Shown here one piece after another: positions 16,651 to 24,756 of a DNA stretch of 64,000 nt. Origin of the DNA: Ilyobacter_A sp963668015 (lineage in GTDB: Bacteria; Fusobacteriota; Fusobacteriia; Fusobacteriales; Fusobacteriaceae); NCBI GenBank assembly GCA_963668015.2, contig CAXXCR010000012.1:1-64000 (forward strand), in the 5' to 3' direction. Both the position numbers and the translations under genes were made by a program. The notes below the pieces were generated by a model. It worked only from the letters and a program-made list of their open reading frames with translations. It made no database searches and was not told where the DNA came from. Position 1 is the first letter of the stretch, and every line of letters begins with the position of its first letter.

Positions 16651-16758
16651 ACTCCTTAGATAGTCAGATTTGTTTATTTCATAAACTTCAGAAATTTCAC
16701 AGGATATCTTCCATAGGTTCTTGTTTATTCTAAAAGATACTCTGATATTGTGTAACAT
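16591..16758 (-). CDS. Small ribbon-helix-helix protein
   Basis: 55 residues from the ATG at 16758, which has an excellent site (AAGGAGGTGATAAAT). The pattern VSFRINKNLWKISCEISEVY followed by EINKSDYLRSKIIEIL fits a CopG/Arc-type ribbon-helix-helix DNA-binding domain: beta strand VSFRI, two helices, and the turn before S-D. The C-terminal tail YIFIFQSWDTYKE is encoded inside the GTTGGGAC repeat. Such proteins are repressors, often of toxin-antitoxin or plasmid operons; no toxin gene is next to it. It could auto-regulate at its own promoter. Confidence 0.6.
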   Translation of the reverse strand: MLHNIRVSFRINKNLWKISCEISEVYEINKSDYLRSKIIEILYIFIFQSWDTYKE

Positions 16759-16809
16759 ATTTATCACCTCCTTAATTATTTCTACTATATATAAGGCAGG
16801 TGTCATCAC

Positions 16810-17080
16810 AAAGCTGTGCTAACATTTTGAAAAAATTTTTTATAAAATAAAATTTCATCTATTGAAGTGTAAATAAGATGGGTGGGGCATAAAAGGAAAA
16901 CCCCTTCATTTCACAGAGGATATTTTGTACGGAGTTGTCTAGAAGTAGGAATCGATTTAAGAGGTTCGAGAAATATTCGACTGTTATGTTGTATGGGAAG
17001 TTTGGGAAGGTGAGAATAGTTCTTGCAGATTCATAGGACATTGAAAATTTAATTTTGGAAGTGTGGGAGTTAAAAAATAA
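16810..17080. other. Gene-free stretch
   Basis: Apart from a possible 60-codon minus-strand frame without a ribosome site, I see no gene. The sequence is less AT-rich than its surroundings and may be worn coding sequence on the plus strand. Confidence 0.3.
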
Positions 17081-17410
17081 GAAGACTTTCCATACATCAA
17101 TTGGAGTGGTTTTGTATAGAGAAGATTCGAAATTTCGAGCTTATCTCTACAGCTGCGTTGGAAACGTTCAGTAAATGGAATTCTCTAACGGACGAGATTT
17201 TATTATAAAACCAAGAGAAGTGAGATTTTCAGGTGGAAATATTTTTTTCAGTAGTTTAGAGTTCTTGATGATATGGAAAGAATGAAAATAGATTTTATCA
17301 AAAAATACAAAAACATCTCATTTAGTGGGCGAGGTGTTCCGTGTTATTTTATTATAAGAGAGATTGGATTATACACCTAATTTATTTATAAAGGAAATAA
17401 CTGTAACAGG
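17081..17410 (+). repeat. CATACATCAATTGGAG segment plus GAGGTGTT repeat, copy 4
   Basis: Starts with GACTTTCCATACATCAATTG as at 14226. An inner part GTTGGAAACGTTCAGTAAATGG...CTCTAACGGA resembles 6530-6570 (GTTGGAAACGTTCAGTGGAT). It ends with TTTTATCAAAAAATAC and a GAGGTGTT hairpin whose tail has lost the ATTAGTCG box. Confidence 0.6.
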
Positions 17411-17470
17411 TCGAATACTGAAAGAAATGCTATTATTAAAAATGAGATGAAAAAAGAAAGAGGTGTTCAA

Positions 17471-17905
17471 ATGGATTTAAAGAATGCGTTAAAAGTAATT
17501 TTGGAAAAAGATAATCTGCTTAGGGATATTCAGTTAAGGATAAAAGAAAAAGAAGCGGAGTTTGTTGAAAAACAGCTTTTTGAATTGAAAAATAATATTT
17601 CAGAAGAATTATATAATTATATAAAGCCAGAGTACGTTGATAGAAGACTTTTTATTATTTTAGATGAGGAAAAGATAGAGATAAGTATTGCAAATAATAT
17701 AGAGGGTATAGTTGCTCAGTACAAAAATGCACCTATAGAGCAATATAGTGAAATAAATGCTGTTTTAAAAAATGAAATGGAAATTTTAGATTTTAATTTC
17801 AAGTATAAAGATGATTATATGATATTTACTCCACTTAACAAGGTGTTGGAAAGAATCATATATTTGGAACTTTCAGAAGGAAAAGGGAATGTGGTTTTTG
17901 ATTAG
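17471..17905 (+). CDS. Unknown cytoplasmic protein
   Basis: 144 residues from ATG 17471 after AGAGGTG; ATG 17447 is in frame but has no site. The N-terminal half is a likely coiled coil (DNLLRDIQLRIKEKEAEFVEKQLFELK), the C-terminal half alpha/beta. There is no signal peptide or known motif. It lies between two GAGGTGTT-repeat copies. Confidence 0.5.
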   Translation: MDLKNALKVILEKDNLLRDIQLRIKEKEAEFVEKQLFELKNNISEELYNYIKPEYVDRRLFIILDEEKIEISIANNIEGIVAQYKNAPIEQYSEINAVLKNEMEILDFNFKYKDDYMIFTPLNKVLERIIYLELSEGKGNVVFD

Positions 17906-18027
17906 AAATTATAATAGAATGAATATATAAGTTGATTTCAAGTATAAAAAAATAAAAAGATCGCATCATCTATTGAAAAAACTGGATTTTACAGCTAGGC
18001 TTACATATTTATTTAATTTATCAAAAA

Positions 18028-18243
18028 ATACAAAAATATCTCATGGGGACATGAAGTGTTTTTATTAATCTATAGTGTAAAGAGGTATAACTATTTGTCG
18101 TAAATATCACTTACAAAGTTTAAAAATATCTGAAAAACAAAAACACCTCATTCTACTTTGAGGTGTTTTCATATGTATTTTATAAAGAAGGAACATTAGT
18201 TATCTATTAGTCGTAACTATATCTCAGAAAGTTTAAATAAATG
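18028..18243 (+). repeat. Tandem GAGGTGTT/ATTAGTCG repeats, copies 5 and 6
   Basis: Copy 5 (18028-18128) has a worn stem and the box TTTGTCGTAA plus AAAGTTTAAA; copy 6 (18143-18243) has a perfect ACACCTCA/TGAGGTGT stem and CTATTAGTCG. They stand head to tail, which suggests unit-by-unit duplication. Confidence 0.7.
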
Positions 18244-18292
18244 TCCTAACCTAGGAAACAAGTATATATATTAAATACAGAAGGTTGGGACA
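18243..18292. repeat. GTTGGGAC palindrome repeat, copy 3
   Basis: GTCCTAACCT...GAAGGTTGGGAC around an ATATATATTAAATA core, ending one base before the stop of the minus-strand gene at 18293; it may be that gene's terminator. Confidence 0.65.
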
Positions 18293-18550
18293 CTAACTAT
18301 TCCATCCATCATAATCCTCTGAATCATAAAATGATTCATCATCTGAAAGTTCATCATCGAAAAACTCGTCTCCTTTGTCAGATTCTTCAAATAGACGAGA
18401 ATCACACTCGTAATCAGGGTCTATACCCCTGTAGTATTTGTCCTCTTTTCTCTTTTTCTCCCATTTCTCTTCCTCGTGTATGTCGTTTAGTTCCTTTAAA
18501 GATTTGTTCCAGATATATATAACTACAAATAAAACTATGAAAAATCCCAT
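18293..18550 (-). CDS. Small membrane-anchored acidic protein
   Basis: 85 residues with a strong ribosome site (AAAGGAGGAATT). One N-terminal membrane helix (MGFFIVLFVVIYIW) is followed by a highly charged tail that turns strongly acidic (DDELSDDESFYDSEDYDGW). No family is recognised. Small bitopic proteins of this sort can be membrane regulators or phage/plasmid functions. The neighbouring DNA is repeat-rich. Confidence 0.55.
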   Translation of the reverse strand: MGFFIVLFVVIYIWNKSLKELNDIHEEEKWEKKRKEDKYYRGIDPDYECDSRLFEESDKGDEFFDDELSDDESFYDSEDYDGWNS

Positions 18551-18766
18551 AATTCCTCCTTTCGAAGCTGCACGCTTCCCAAACGGATAAAGTGATATTA
18601 TTTTAATAGAACTAGTAAAATTAGTTATGTGAGTAGGATTTAGGGGGTGTACAGGGCGAGGTTTGTCCCCTCACTAAAAGGATACCGCGCATTTTGGAGT
18701 TTGTCAGCTAAAGTTTTTTAGCCTGTGATTAGCCTGTTTTTAAGAAATGTGTTATGGAAAGAGTGT
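18551..18766. other. Gene-free stretch
   Basis: No gene seen. It holds a small stem AGCTAAA/TTTTAGC near 18706-18720 and a GC-richer patch near 18640-18690 that has no counterpart elsewhere in the window. Confidence 0.3.
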
Positions 18767-18832
18767 GTCCCAACTTATTTAAATAAATAATATATATAAT
18801 GAAAAAGGTTGGGACAAAGTCCTAGCCTTTGA
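18767..18832. repeat. GTTGGGAC palindrome repeat, copy 4
   Basis: GTCCCAAC (18767-18774) and GTTGGGAC (18808-18815) enclose an AATAATATATATAATG core, followed by a second short stem and a T run. It lies 140 nt upstream of the PIN-domain gene. Confidence 0.75.
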
Positions 18833-18971
18833 TTTTTTCTTACTATGAGGTAATATGTTAGTGTTGATAATGACTATAATTTGGAAAGGATAAATTATTT
18901 TTAGATAAAATTGTGAGAATTTGGATAGTTATAATCAGTTTATATGAATAAAATTATTTTAGGAGGGATTT

Positions 18972-20471
18972 ATGAAGTATATACTATTTGATACAAATAT
19001 ATATTTAGATATGATTGTATCAAGAGAAGAAAATAATACAGTGGATAATTATGAGCATCTAGAAAAACTACTTGATTTTGATAAAGTTAAAATCATTTTA
19101 CCTAAAATCGTTAAATCTGAAGTTAAAAGAAATTTAAAAAATGAAATAGAAAATATAGGAAATAAAATTAAAGCTGTAAGAACAAATCTTAAAAATACTT
19201 ATTGGCTTAATCACATAGACGAAATTGAAACTTTTAATAACAGATTAAAACCTCTAAAATCTGAATTAGGTAAATTATCCGATGAGTTTGAGAAAAGTAA
19301 ATTAAAGTTTATAGAAATAGCTGAAAAAAAAGTGGATGTATTATTTTCTCACCCAAATGTAATAGAAATAGAAGAAAATGAAATGTTATTATCAAATGTT
19401 CAAAAAAGAAAAATATATAAAAAATGTCCTTTTCATATAGATGATAAAGACTCTTATGCTGATGCTTTAATTATAGAAATCTTAGTTAATTTGAAGGATA
19501 TGATTAATTTTTCTTTGAGTGATAGTTTATACTTTATGACTAGAAACTATAGAGATTTTTCTGCTTCAAATAAAGAAAAAGATAATATTCATAATGATAT
19601 AAAGCTAGAATTAGAAAGAAATAACTTGATAAATATGTTTAATTATAGAAGAAATTTTAATAAAACTCTAATTCAAGATTTTGAACAAGAAATAAAAGAA
19701 GCTGATGCTAAATGGTATGAAGAATTAGAAGAAGAGGCAAAATATAAGGAAAAAATTTACTATAGAGATTTAAAAAATGAAGAAAGAGAATCTGTAGGTT
19801 TAAAAAGTTTAGATTTTGATTACTTAGAGTTTATTTCGATGCAGGATGAGGTCACAGACTTTATCTATAATATACATGAATTAATCAATGATTATTCTGC
19901 TAACTTAGAAGAATATATCATAGAATATGATGATTTGATTGAAGGTTTGGATGAAATTGATGAGGAAAGATTGTTAAAAAGAATAAAAAAGTATAACGAA
20001 ACTCCTATAGATTTAAAAATTGATGTTATTGATGATGAGGTTGATGACTCAATTATATCATTTGTAAATTCAAATTTAATTGATAGAGACAAAGTTAATT
20101 ATGTATTTGAAAATATAAAATCTAAAGATTATTTTAGTCGAGGGGATATTTTCACATTTTATGATTTTGAAAAAAATGAGTATTCGATAACGGCTAAAGG
20201 AGAAATTAATCCAGAAGATTATTCAACTGATAATATTATCCTTGATTTTACAAAAAATGATAATAAGATTATTGAAGGAGAAATTGAATTATACTATGGC
20301 GGAATAGAGTTTAATTTTGATGGTTGTGTAGATGAAGGGGCAAAAGAATCAATAACTGTTAATCTTTCAGATATTTTCGAGGAGGTTAAAAAAACTATTA
20401 ATAAATTAACTGGACTTGTAACTAAGAATAGAGCAGAACTTAATAATATTGAGAAATATTTAAAGAAGTAA
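18972..20471 (+). CDS. PIN-like domain protein (DUF4935-like), putative RNase
   Basis: 499 residues from an ATG after AGGAGGG. The N-terminal 200 residues form a PIN-like nuclease: FDTNIYLDMIV (Asp7 and Asn9), a conserved Glu in KIVKSEVKR, DDKDSYADALIIEIL, and the FMTRNYRDF end. This is the large PIN form with an inserted coiled coil (about 50-115), as in DUF4935 proteins. The C-terminal 250 residues are acidic and unassigned. PIN enzymes cleave RNA, and large ones occur in phage-defence settings. The gene is flanked by GTTGGGAC palindromes and followed by a PD-(D/E)XK nuclease. The defence role is inference. Confidence 0.75.
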   Translation: MKYILFDTNIYLDMIVSREENNTVDNYEHLEKLLDFDKVKIILPKIVKSEVKRNLKNEIENIGNKIKAVRTNLKNTYWLNHIDEIETFNNRLKPLKSELGKLSDEFEKSKLKFIEIAEKKVDVLFSHPNVIEIEENEMLLSNVQKRKIYKKCPFHIDDKDSYADALIIEILVNLKDMINFSLSDSLYFMTRNYRDFSASNKEKDNIHNDIKLELERNNLINMFNYRRNFNKTLIQDFEQEIKEADAKWYEELEEEAKYKEKIYYRDLKNEERESVGLKSLDFDYLEFISMQDEVTDFIYNIHELINDYSANLEEYIIEYDDLIEGLDEIDEERLLKRIKKYNETPIDLKIDVIDDEVDDSIISFVNSNLIDRDKVNYVFENIKSKDYFSRGDIFTFYDFEKNEYSITAKGEINPEDYSTDNIILDFTKNDNKIIEGEIELYYGGIEFNFDGCVDEGAKESITVNLSDIFEEVKKTINKLTGLVTKNRAELNNIEKYLKK

Positions 20472-20558
20472 AAAATGATACCCATACATAACAATAGGGA
20501 GAATGAAATTGATTAGGTAACAAATAATTAAATTGTGGAAGATTTATATTGAAATAAT

Positions 20559-20650
20559 GAGTTGGAACTAAAGTCCCAACTCTCTTTTGTTCTTTTAAAG
20601 TGTCCCAACCTGAGAAAATAAATATATATAATATAATGTGAAGTTGGGAC
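20559..20650. repeat. GTTGGGAC palindrome repeat, copy 5
   Basis: Fullest copy: hairpin GAGTTGGAACTAAAGTCCCAACTC, then TTTTAAAGTGTCCCAACCT, an AATATATATAATATAATG core and GTTGGGAC. The first hairpin can terminate the PIN gene; the remainder has no obvious job. Confidence 0.75.
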
Positions 20651-20768
20651 AAAAATAAACATTTGTAGAGTGAGAGTTATCTATAAATTTTTAACTCTCA
20701 AAAGTATAATTAAAACTAAAGGAATCTAGTATCGAATAAATTTGTAAGTTGTTAGGAAAGGGGAACTG

Positions 20769-21860
20769 ATGAATAAACCAAATATTTTCGATTTTGCTAC
20801 AAAAGAATTGTCACAAGATGCATTTATTGCATGGTTTATTAGTCATATAAATTTTAAAGAAGACCATGAATTATCCATTGTCGCAAAAAAGTTTGTAATT
20901 TTTTTATATAATATTTTTAATAATACTTCATTTGATTATGACAGGGTACAGTTTATTGATAAGGTTCAATTACAATATAAAAAAATTGATGTTTATTTTC
21001 GTGCCAAGATTAATGATAAGATGGTTTCTTTTATAATTGAAGATAAAGTAAATACTACACATCATTCGAATCAGTTGATTAAATACAAGGGACTAATTGA
21101 AAAGGAAACGAATTTAGAAGAGGAAGTTGTTTGTATTTACTATAAAACAGGGTATTTATTTGACGTTGATAAAGAAGTTTCTAAATTTGGTTATTCGATT
21201 ATTGATATCAATTTAATTAATAAGTTCTTAAGTGAAAATAACCTAGATAACCTTATCTATAATGATTATAAGAATTTCATAGAAAGAAAATTAAATAGTC
21301 TCAATGAAAGTTTTAGTTTATATAATAATCGTTTAGGTTTTAAAGAATTTAAAAATGACTATATTCAGTGGGAATTTATGAAAGAACTACAAAGAAGATG
21401 TTCTGATTTTATTAATGAAACAACTGTTTATAGTGGTGTTAATAGAAATGGGGCCATTTGGACACAATATAAGTTTATTTATATTCCAAAATTAATTGGA
21501 GGTTTAGAAGATGATAATGTTTTTTATCGAGTCGATAAAAGAGTAAATAAACTTACTAAAAAGGAAGAGTATTATTTATCATTAAGAATGTATTCTGCTG
21601 TGAAGAAAAGAGAAGATAATATCAGAAATTTAAAATTAATACGTTTAAAAACTTACATTGATATTTTTAACTCACTTGAAGTTAAAGAAAATTCAAATCT
21701 GAAGTTCTCTAGAATAAATAATGATTATCAAGGAGCAAATGAAAGTGAAATTTGTATTCTGTTTTTTAATAATGAGGAAAATACTATAAAAAATGTTTTG
21801 AATGAAATACCAAAATTTCATAAAGAGTTTGTTGAGAAAGTTAAAGAACTTCCTATATAA
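20769..21860 (+). CDS. PD-(D/E)XK nuclease family protein
   Basis: 363 residues after a GGAAAGGGG site. The N-terminal NIFDFATKELSQDAFIAWFISH is the typical opening of PDDEXK_4-type nucleases, and the catalytic core is IDVYFRAKINDKMVSFIIEDKV: Asp, then E-x-K on the next strand, with HSNQLIKYKG as the following helix. The C-terminal 150 residues may bind DNA or a ligand. Such stand-alone PD-(D/E)XK proteins are common in defence islands and mobile elements. The true target is not known. Confidence 0.8.
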   Translation: MNKPNIFDFATKELSQDAFIAWFISHINFKEDHELSIVAKKFVIFLYNIFNNTSFDYDRVQFIDKVQLQYKKIDVYFRAKINDKMVSFIIEDKVNTTHHSNQLIKYKGLIEKETNLEEEVVCIYYKTGYLFDVDKEVSKFGYSIIDINLINKFLSENNLDNLIYNDYKNFIERKLNSLNESFSLYNNRLGFKEFKNDYIQWEFMKELQRRCSDFINETTVYSGVNRNGAIWTQYKFIYIPKLIGGLEDDNVFYRVDKRVNKLTKKEEYYLSLRMYSAVKKREDNIRNLKLIRLKTYIDIFNSLEVKENSNLKFSRINNDYQGANESEICILFFNNEENTIKNVLNEIPKFHKEFVEKVKELPI

Positions 21861-22169
21861 GTTATTTGAAATTTCTTATAGAATTAAAGAAGGGAAATAT
21901 TAGATATTGTTTATTTAATTTTGAAAACCTTAAAAAAGGGCAATCCGGTGTTCAAGTTCATCAAAAACAAAAATCCAACAGAATCTTATGGATATCTTTT
22001 GGGTGAAAAATGAGTCTATAACTGTTTTCGATTTTAAAATACTGTGTTTTCACTAATAAGACTAACTATATGAAGTCAAGTGTAAAATCAAAAAATCAGA
22101 TTATTTTTTAGGTTTCTATAAAATTGCATCACAAAATAAGAAGCTATGAAAGCTAATTTTTTTAGACAA
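21861..22169. other. Spacer left of IS110
   Basis: No gene. It contains a worn copy (about 21963-22010) of the CAAAAACAAAAA...GAATCTTA...TATCTTTT segment also found at 7497, and presumably the distal (3') end of the IS110 element close to 22080-22169; no clear end can be marked. Confidence 0.4.
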
Positions 22170-23336
22170 TTAATTTATGAATTCTTTTTCAGTTTTTAAT
22201 AAATGATATATCACCCGAACTAATTTTCTTGCTGCATGGGTTAGGGCAACTAAGTAGTGTTTTCCTTCAGATCTTTTTTTAGCGAGATATTCGTTAAAAA
22301 CAGGTGCTCTCATAGATACTAATCTGGCTGCAGTAAGGAGCGCCCATCGCAAGTATTTGGAGCCTCTTTTAACCATTCTAGCATGTGGTGAAGTGTATTT
22401 TCCGGACTGATGTGTTGAAGGTTCTAAGCCTGAAAAAGCCAAAAGTTTACCTGGTGTTGAAAAATTATGAATGCTTCTAATCTCGGATAATATGATGGCT
22501 GCTAAGGTATAAGAAATTCCTGGTATTGTCATTAGTGGTGTTTTGAGTTTATCGAGTATTTCCTTTATCTTGCTATCTAGAAGTTTGATTTCTTTTTCAA
22601 CACCTTGTATTAACCTGATAGTTTGTTGGAGTTCAAAAGCTTTTGCGGCATCGCTTACTCCAATGGAATTTTTAGCCAACTCTTTGAGTTCAAGCGCTTT
22701 AGCTTTTCCATACTTACCTTTAGAGCTAGATTTAAGTAGGTTGGTCAACTTGGTAAGGTGGCATTTTGCAACCTCAGAGGGAGAAGGTAAAGCTAGTAAC
22801 AGCGAATAAGATGAGGACTGGTGAACAGACCATACATTTGTGGAAAGCTCTGGAAAAGTAATGTCGATTAGTCTTGTAAAAGATATTTTAAGTTTAGATT
22901 TGTACCCTACAAGACGAAACCTATGGCGTGATAACGATTTAACTTCATCTATAAATTCTGAGTTGTAGCTATAGTTGCTAGGCATGTTGGATAAAAGCAT
23001 TTGCGCTATAAAAACAGCGTCTACTTTATCAGTTTTAGTTTTTCTCAGGGTGCTTGCTTTTCTGTAGAGATTTGTAGAAAGGGGATTAAAAACAGTGACA
23101 TCAAGCTTGTTGTCTTTAAGAAATTTTAATAGATTATCACTGTAATGCCCAGTGGCCTCAAGCCCTACTTTTACATTGTTTAAAGTTTCTGAGAAGCCAA
23201 AAAGTATTTCTTTAAATTCCGAGAAACCTTTAGAGGAGTTCGAAAAACTGAAAACATCTTTTAAAATAACACCATCAGAGTTCATGATAAAGCAGTCATG
23301 TTTATGCTTTGATACATCGATGCCGACATAGATCAT
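22170..23336 (-). CDS. IS110-family transposase (recombinase)
   Basis: 388 residues, full length. The N-terminal RuvC-like DEDD domain starts MIYVGIDVSKHKHDCF with the first catalytic Asp, and continues with GLEATGHYSDNL and KTDKVDAVFIAQML; the C-terminal Transposase_20 region has LMTIPGISYTLAAIILSEI, KLLAFSGLEPST and the serine-containing end RGSKYLRWALLTAAR. IS110 enzymes use a bridge RNA encoded in the element's non-coding end to choose donor and target. All key regions look intact, so the element may be active. A ribosome site (AGAGGTGAT) precedes the ATG. Confidence 0.93.
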   Translation of the reverse strand: MIYVGIDVSKHKHDCFIMNSDGVILKDVFSFSNSSKGFSEFKEILFGFSETLNNVKVGLEATGHYSDNLLKFLKDNKLDVTVFNPLSTNLYRKASTLRKTKTDKVDAVFIAQMLLSNMPSNYSYNSEFIDEVKSLSRHRFRLVGYKSKLKISFTRLIDITFPELSTNVWSVHQSSSYSLLLALPSPSEVAKCHLTKLTNLLKSSSKGKYGKAKALELKELAKNSIGVSDAAKAFELQQTIRLIQGVEKEIKLLDSKIKEILDKLKTPLMTIPGISYTLAAIILSEIRSIHNFSTPGKLLAFSGLEPSTHQSGKYTSPHARMVKRGSKYLRWALLTAARLVSMRAPVFNEYLAKKRSEGKHYLVALTHAARKLVRVIYHLLKTEKEFIN

Positions 23337-23530
23337 AATATCACCTCTTTTAATTATGATTAGACGTTGAGATCCATAAAATCTATGCTAGTGTATCCTT
23401 GCTAAATATAAAGCGTCGTGCGCTATCTAACTAATTAACAATTAAACATAGACCTATGGTTAGAGCCTTAATAAAATAGTCAAAGCTATAGGAGAAAAAA
23501 CTAATCCACAGCGTCTATGTAATTATATAT
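23337..23530 (-). ncRNA. Candidate IS110 bridge RNA region
   Basis: About 190 nt of non-coding sequence lies directly 5' of the IS110 gene. In the IS110 group (IS621-like) the bridge RNA is encoded in this left end. The segment has no frame and contains complementary pieces that could form stem-loops, for example GACCTATGGTTAG and the AGCGTCGTGCGC block. The exact element boundary and the two guide loops cannot be fixed by eye, so this is an assignment by position. Confidence 0.45.
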
Positions 23531-23721
23531 TAAAAAACAAATTCCGCTGAAATATAGTTGTTTTTGACTATACTTCAGTATACAAGGAGATATAAGTTGA
23601 AAAGTGAAAATATCTAAGTCTTTTTATAAAAGAGGTATAGGGTATTTAAAGGTATCGGAAATGATTAGATGTGACGATTATCATAGAAGATATGTTAATT
23701 TAAAAAAAACTCATTAAATTC

Positions 23722-23750
23722 TTGACTTGAATGTCAAAATGTAATATAAT
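23722..23750 (+). promoter_or_regulatory. tRNA-Leu promoter
   Basis: TTGACT (23722-23727), 17-nt spacer, perfect TATAAT (23745-23750), 11 nt before the tRNA. The upstream 190 nt after the IS110 end hold nothing else that I recognise. Confidence 0.88.
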
Positions 23751-23761
23751 TATTTCGTTGT

Positions 23762-23849
23762 GCCGGGATGGCGGAATTGGTAGACGCATCAGACTCAAAA
23801 TCTGACGGGCTTTATGCCCTTGTGGGTTCAAGTCCCACTCTCGGTACCA
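23762..23849 (+). tRNA. tRNA-Leu (anticodon CAA)
   Basis: 88-nt class II tRNA. Acceptor GCCGGGA pairs with TCTCGGT, D-loop GGTAGACGCA, anticodon loop CTCAAAA giving CAA, a long variable arm (CGGGCTTTATGCCCT), T-arm GTGGGTTCAAGTCCCAC and encoded CCA. It reads UUG codons. Its 3' end and downstream spacer are copied at 40034 and 52932. Confidence 0.95.
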
Positions 23850-23863
23850 TTTATAAGAAGATC

Positions 23864-23905
23864 AAGGGTTCTAAACAGAATGCAACTGTTTAGGGCCTTT
23901 TTTTA
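23864..23905 (+). terminator. tRNA-Leu terminator
   Basis: CTAAACAG (23871-23878) / CTGTTTAG (23886-23893), then GGCC and seven T. Confidence 0.9.
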
Positions 23906-24033
23906 TGTAAAGATTAAATTGAGAGGGTTATCATAGGAGAGCAAGTATTTCAATCTATTTTTAATGGAAAGACCAGACTTGTTTTTTGCAACTACAAATG
24001 TCAACATTATGCGGTCTTAAATGACAGCACTGA

Positions 24034-24756
24034 CTACTTTATTCCTGATAATGAATTATTCAACCTATAGTTATTTCCAGTGAATACCACTACATGACCA
24101 TGATGGATTACTCTATCTAGTATTGCAGTGGTTATCTTTTTCTCCATAAATATTCCTACCCATTTTGAAAATTCTATGTTTGTTGTAATTATTAAACTTT
24201 TTCGTTCATAGCAGTCTGCTATTACTTGAAAAAATAGTTCAGCTCCTCGTTCTCCCAGTGGAACATAGCCTAATTCATCTAAGATTATCAAATCATATTT
24301 TTTTAGACTCCTCAGATATCTTCCGAGATTGCCTGCTTCGCTTGCCTCTATTAATTCTGTTACTAAATTTGATACTTTGAAAAATCTTACTCTTTTACCT
24401 AAATTACAGGCTTCATAACCTATGGCTATAGCTAAGTGAGTTTTTCCTCGTCCTGAAGGTCCATAGAATATGATATTTTCATTCTTTTCTATGAACTCTA
24501 TTTTTTTTAAACCTTCTAAAGTTAGTGTTTCGGGTAATTCTAACTCCTTAGTATCATAATTTTCAAAGGTCTTAACAATTTCAAATTTAGCCTCTTTTAT
24601 GCGCCTATTCTTTCTGCGTATCTCTAAATTTTCATAACTTTGCTTTAATACTTTTGTTAAATATTCCTTTTTATCTGTAAACTCAATACCTTCATATTCT
24701 TCCAGTATTTCCGATCCTAACCTTAACTTTTTACAGTATTTTTCTAGTTCTTCCAT
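24034..24756 (-). CDS. istB: IS21 helper ATPase IstB
   Basis: 240 residues of the DnaC-like AAA+ family. Walker A is GPSGRGKTHLA and Walker B is LIILDELGYVP, followed by the sensor region SLIITTNIEFSKW and the C-terminal DRVIHHGHVVVFTGNNYRL block. IstB stimulates and targets the IstA transposase. Its ATG begins at the base next to the end of istA, a normal IS21 arrangement with translational coupling. It appears intact. Confidence 0.95.
   Translation of the reverse strand: MEELEKYCKKLRLGSEILEEYEGIEFTDKKEYLTKVLKQSYENLEIRRKNRRIKEAKFEIVKTFENYDTKELELPETLTLEGLKKIEFIEKNENIIFYGPSGRGKTHLAIAIGYEACNLGKRVRFFKVSNLVTELIEASEAGNLGRYLRSLKKYDLIILDELGYVPLGERGAELFFQVIADCYERKSLIITTNIEFSKWVGIFMEKKITTAILDRVIHHGHVVVFTGNNYRLNNSLSGIK

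Noticed and set aside
16859..17041. 60-codon minus-strand frame
   Set aside because: No ribosome site, no recognisable protein pattern and unusual composition; kept only as part of a gene-free stretch.
15195..20650. CRISPR array from repeated short palindromes
   Set aside because: The spacing is irregular, repeats are long compound units with decay, and there are no cas genes.
20440..20652. 70-codon minus-strand frame carrying YIFIFSGWDTLKE
   Set aside because: It runs through repeat copy 5 and the end of the PIN gene; it has no start signal, so it is a by-product of the repeat.
23937..23990. IS21 target duplication ACCAGACTTG
   Set aside because: The 10-mer does flank the element on both sides but is 5-30 nt away from the best terminal repeats and longer than usual IS21 duplications, so chance or an older event is as likely.
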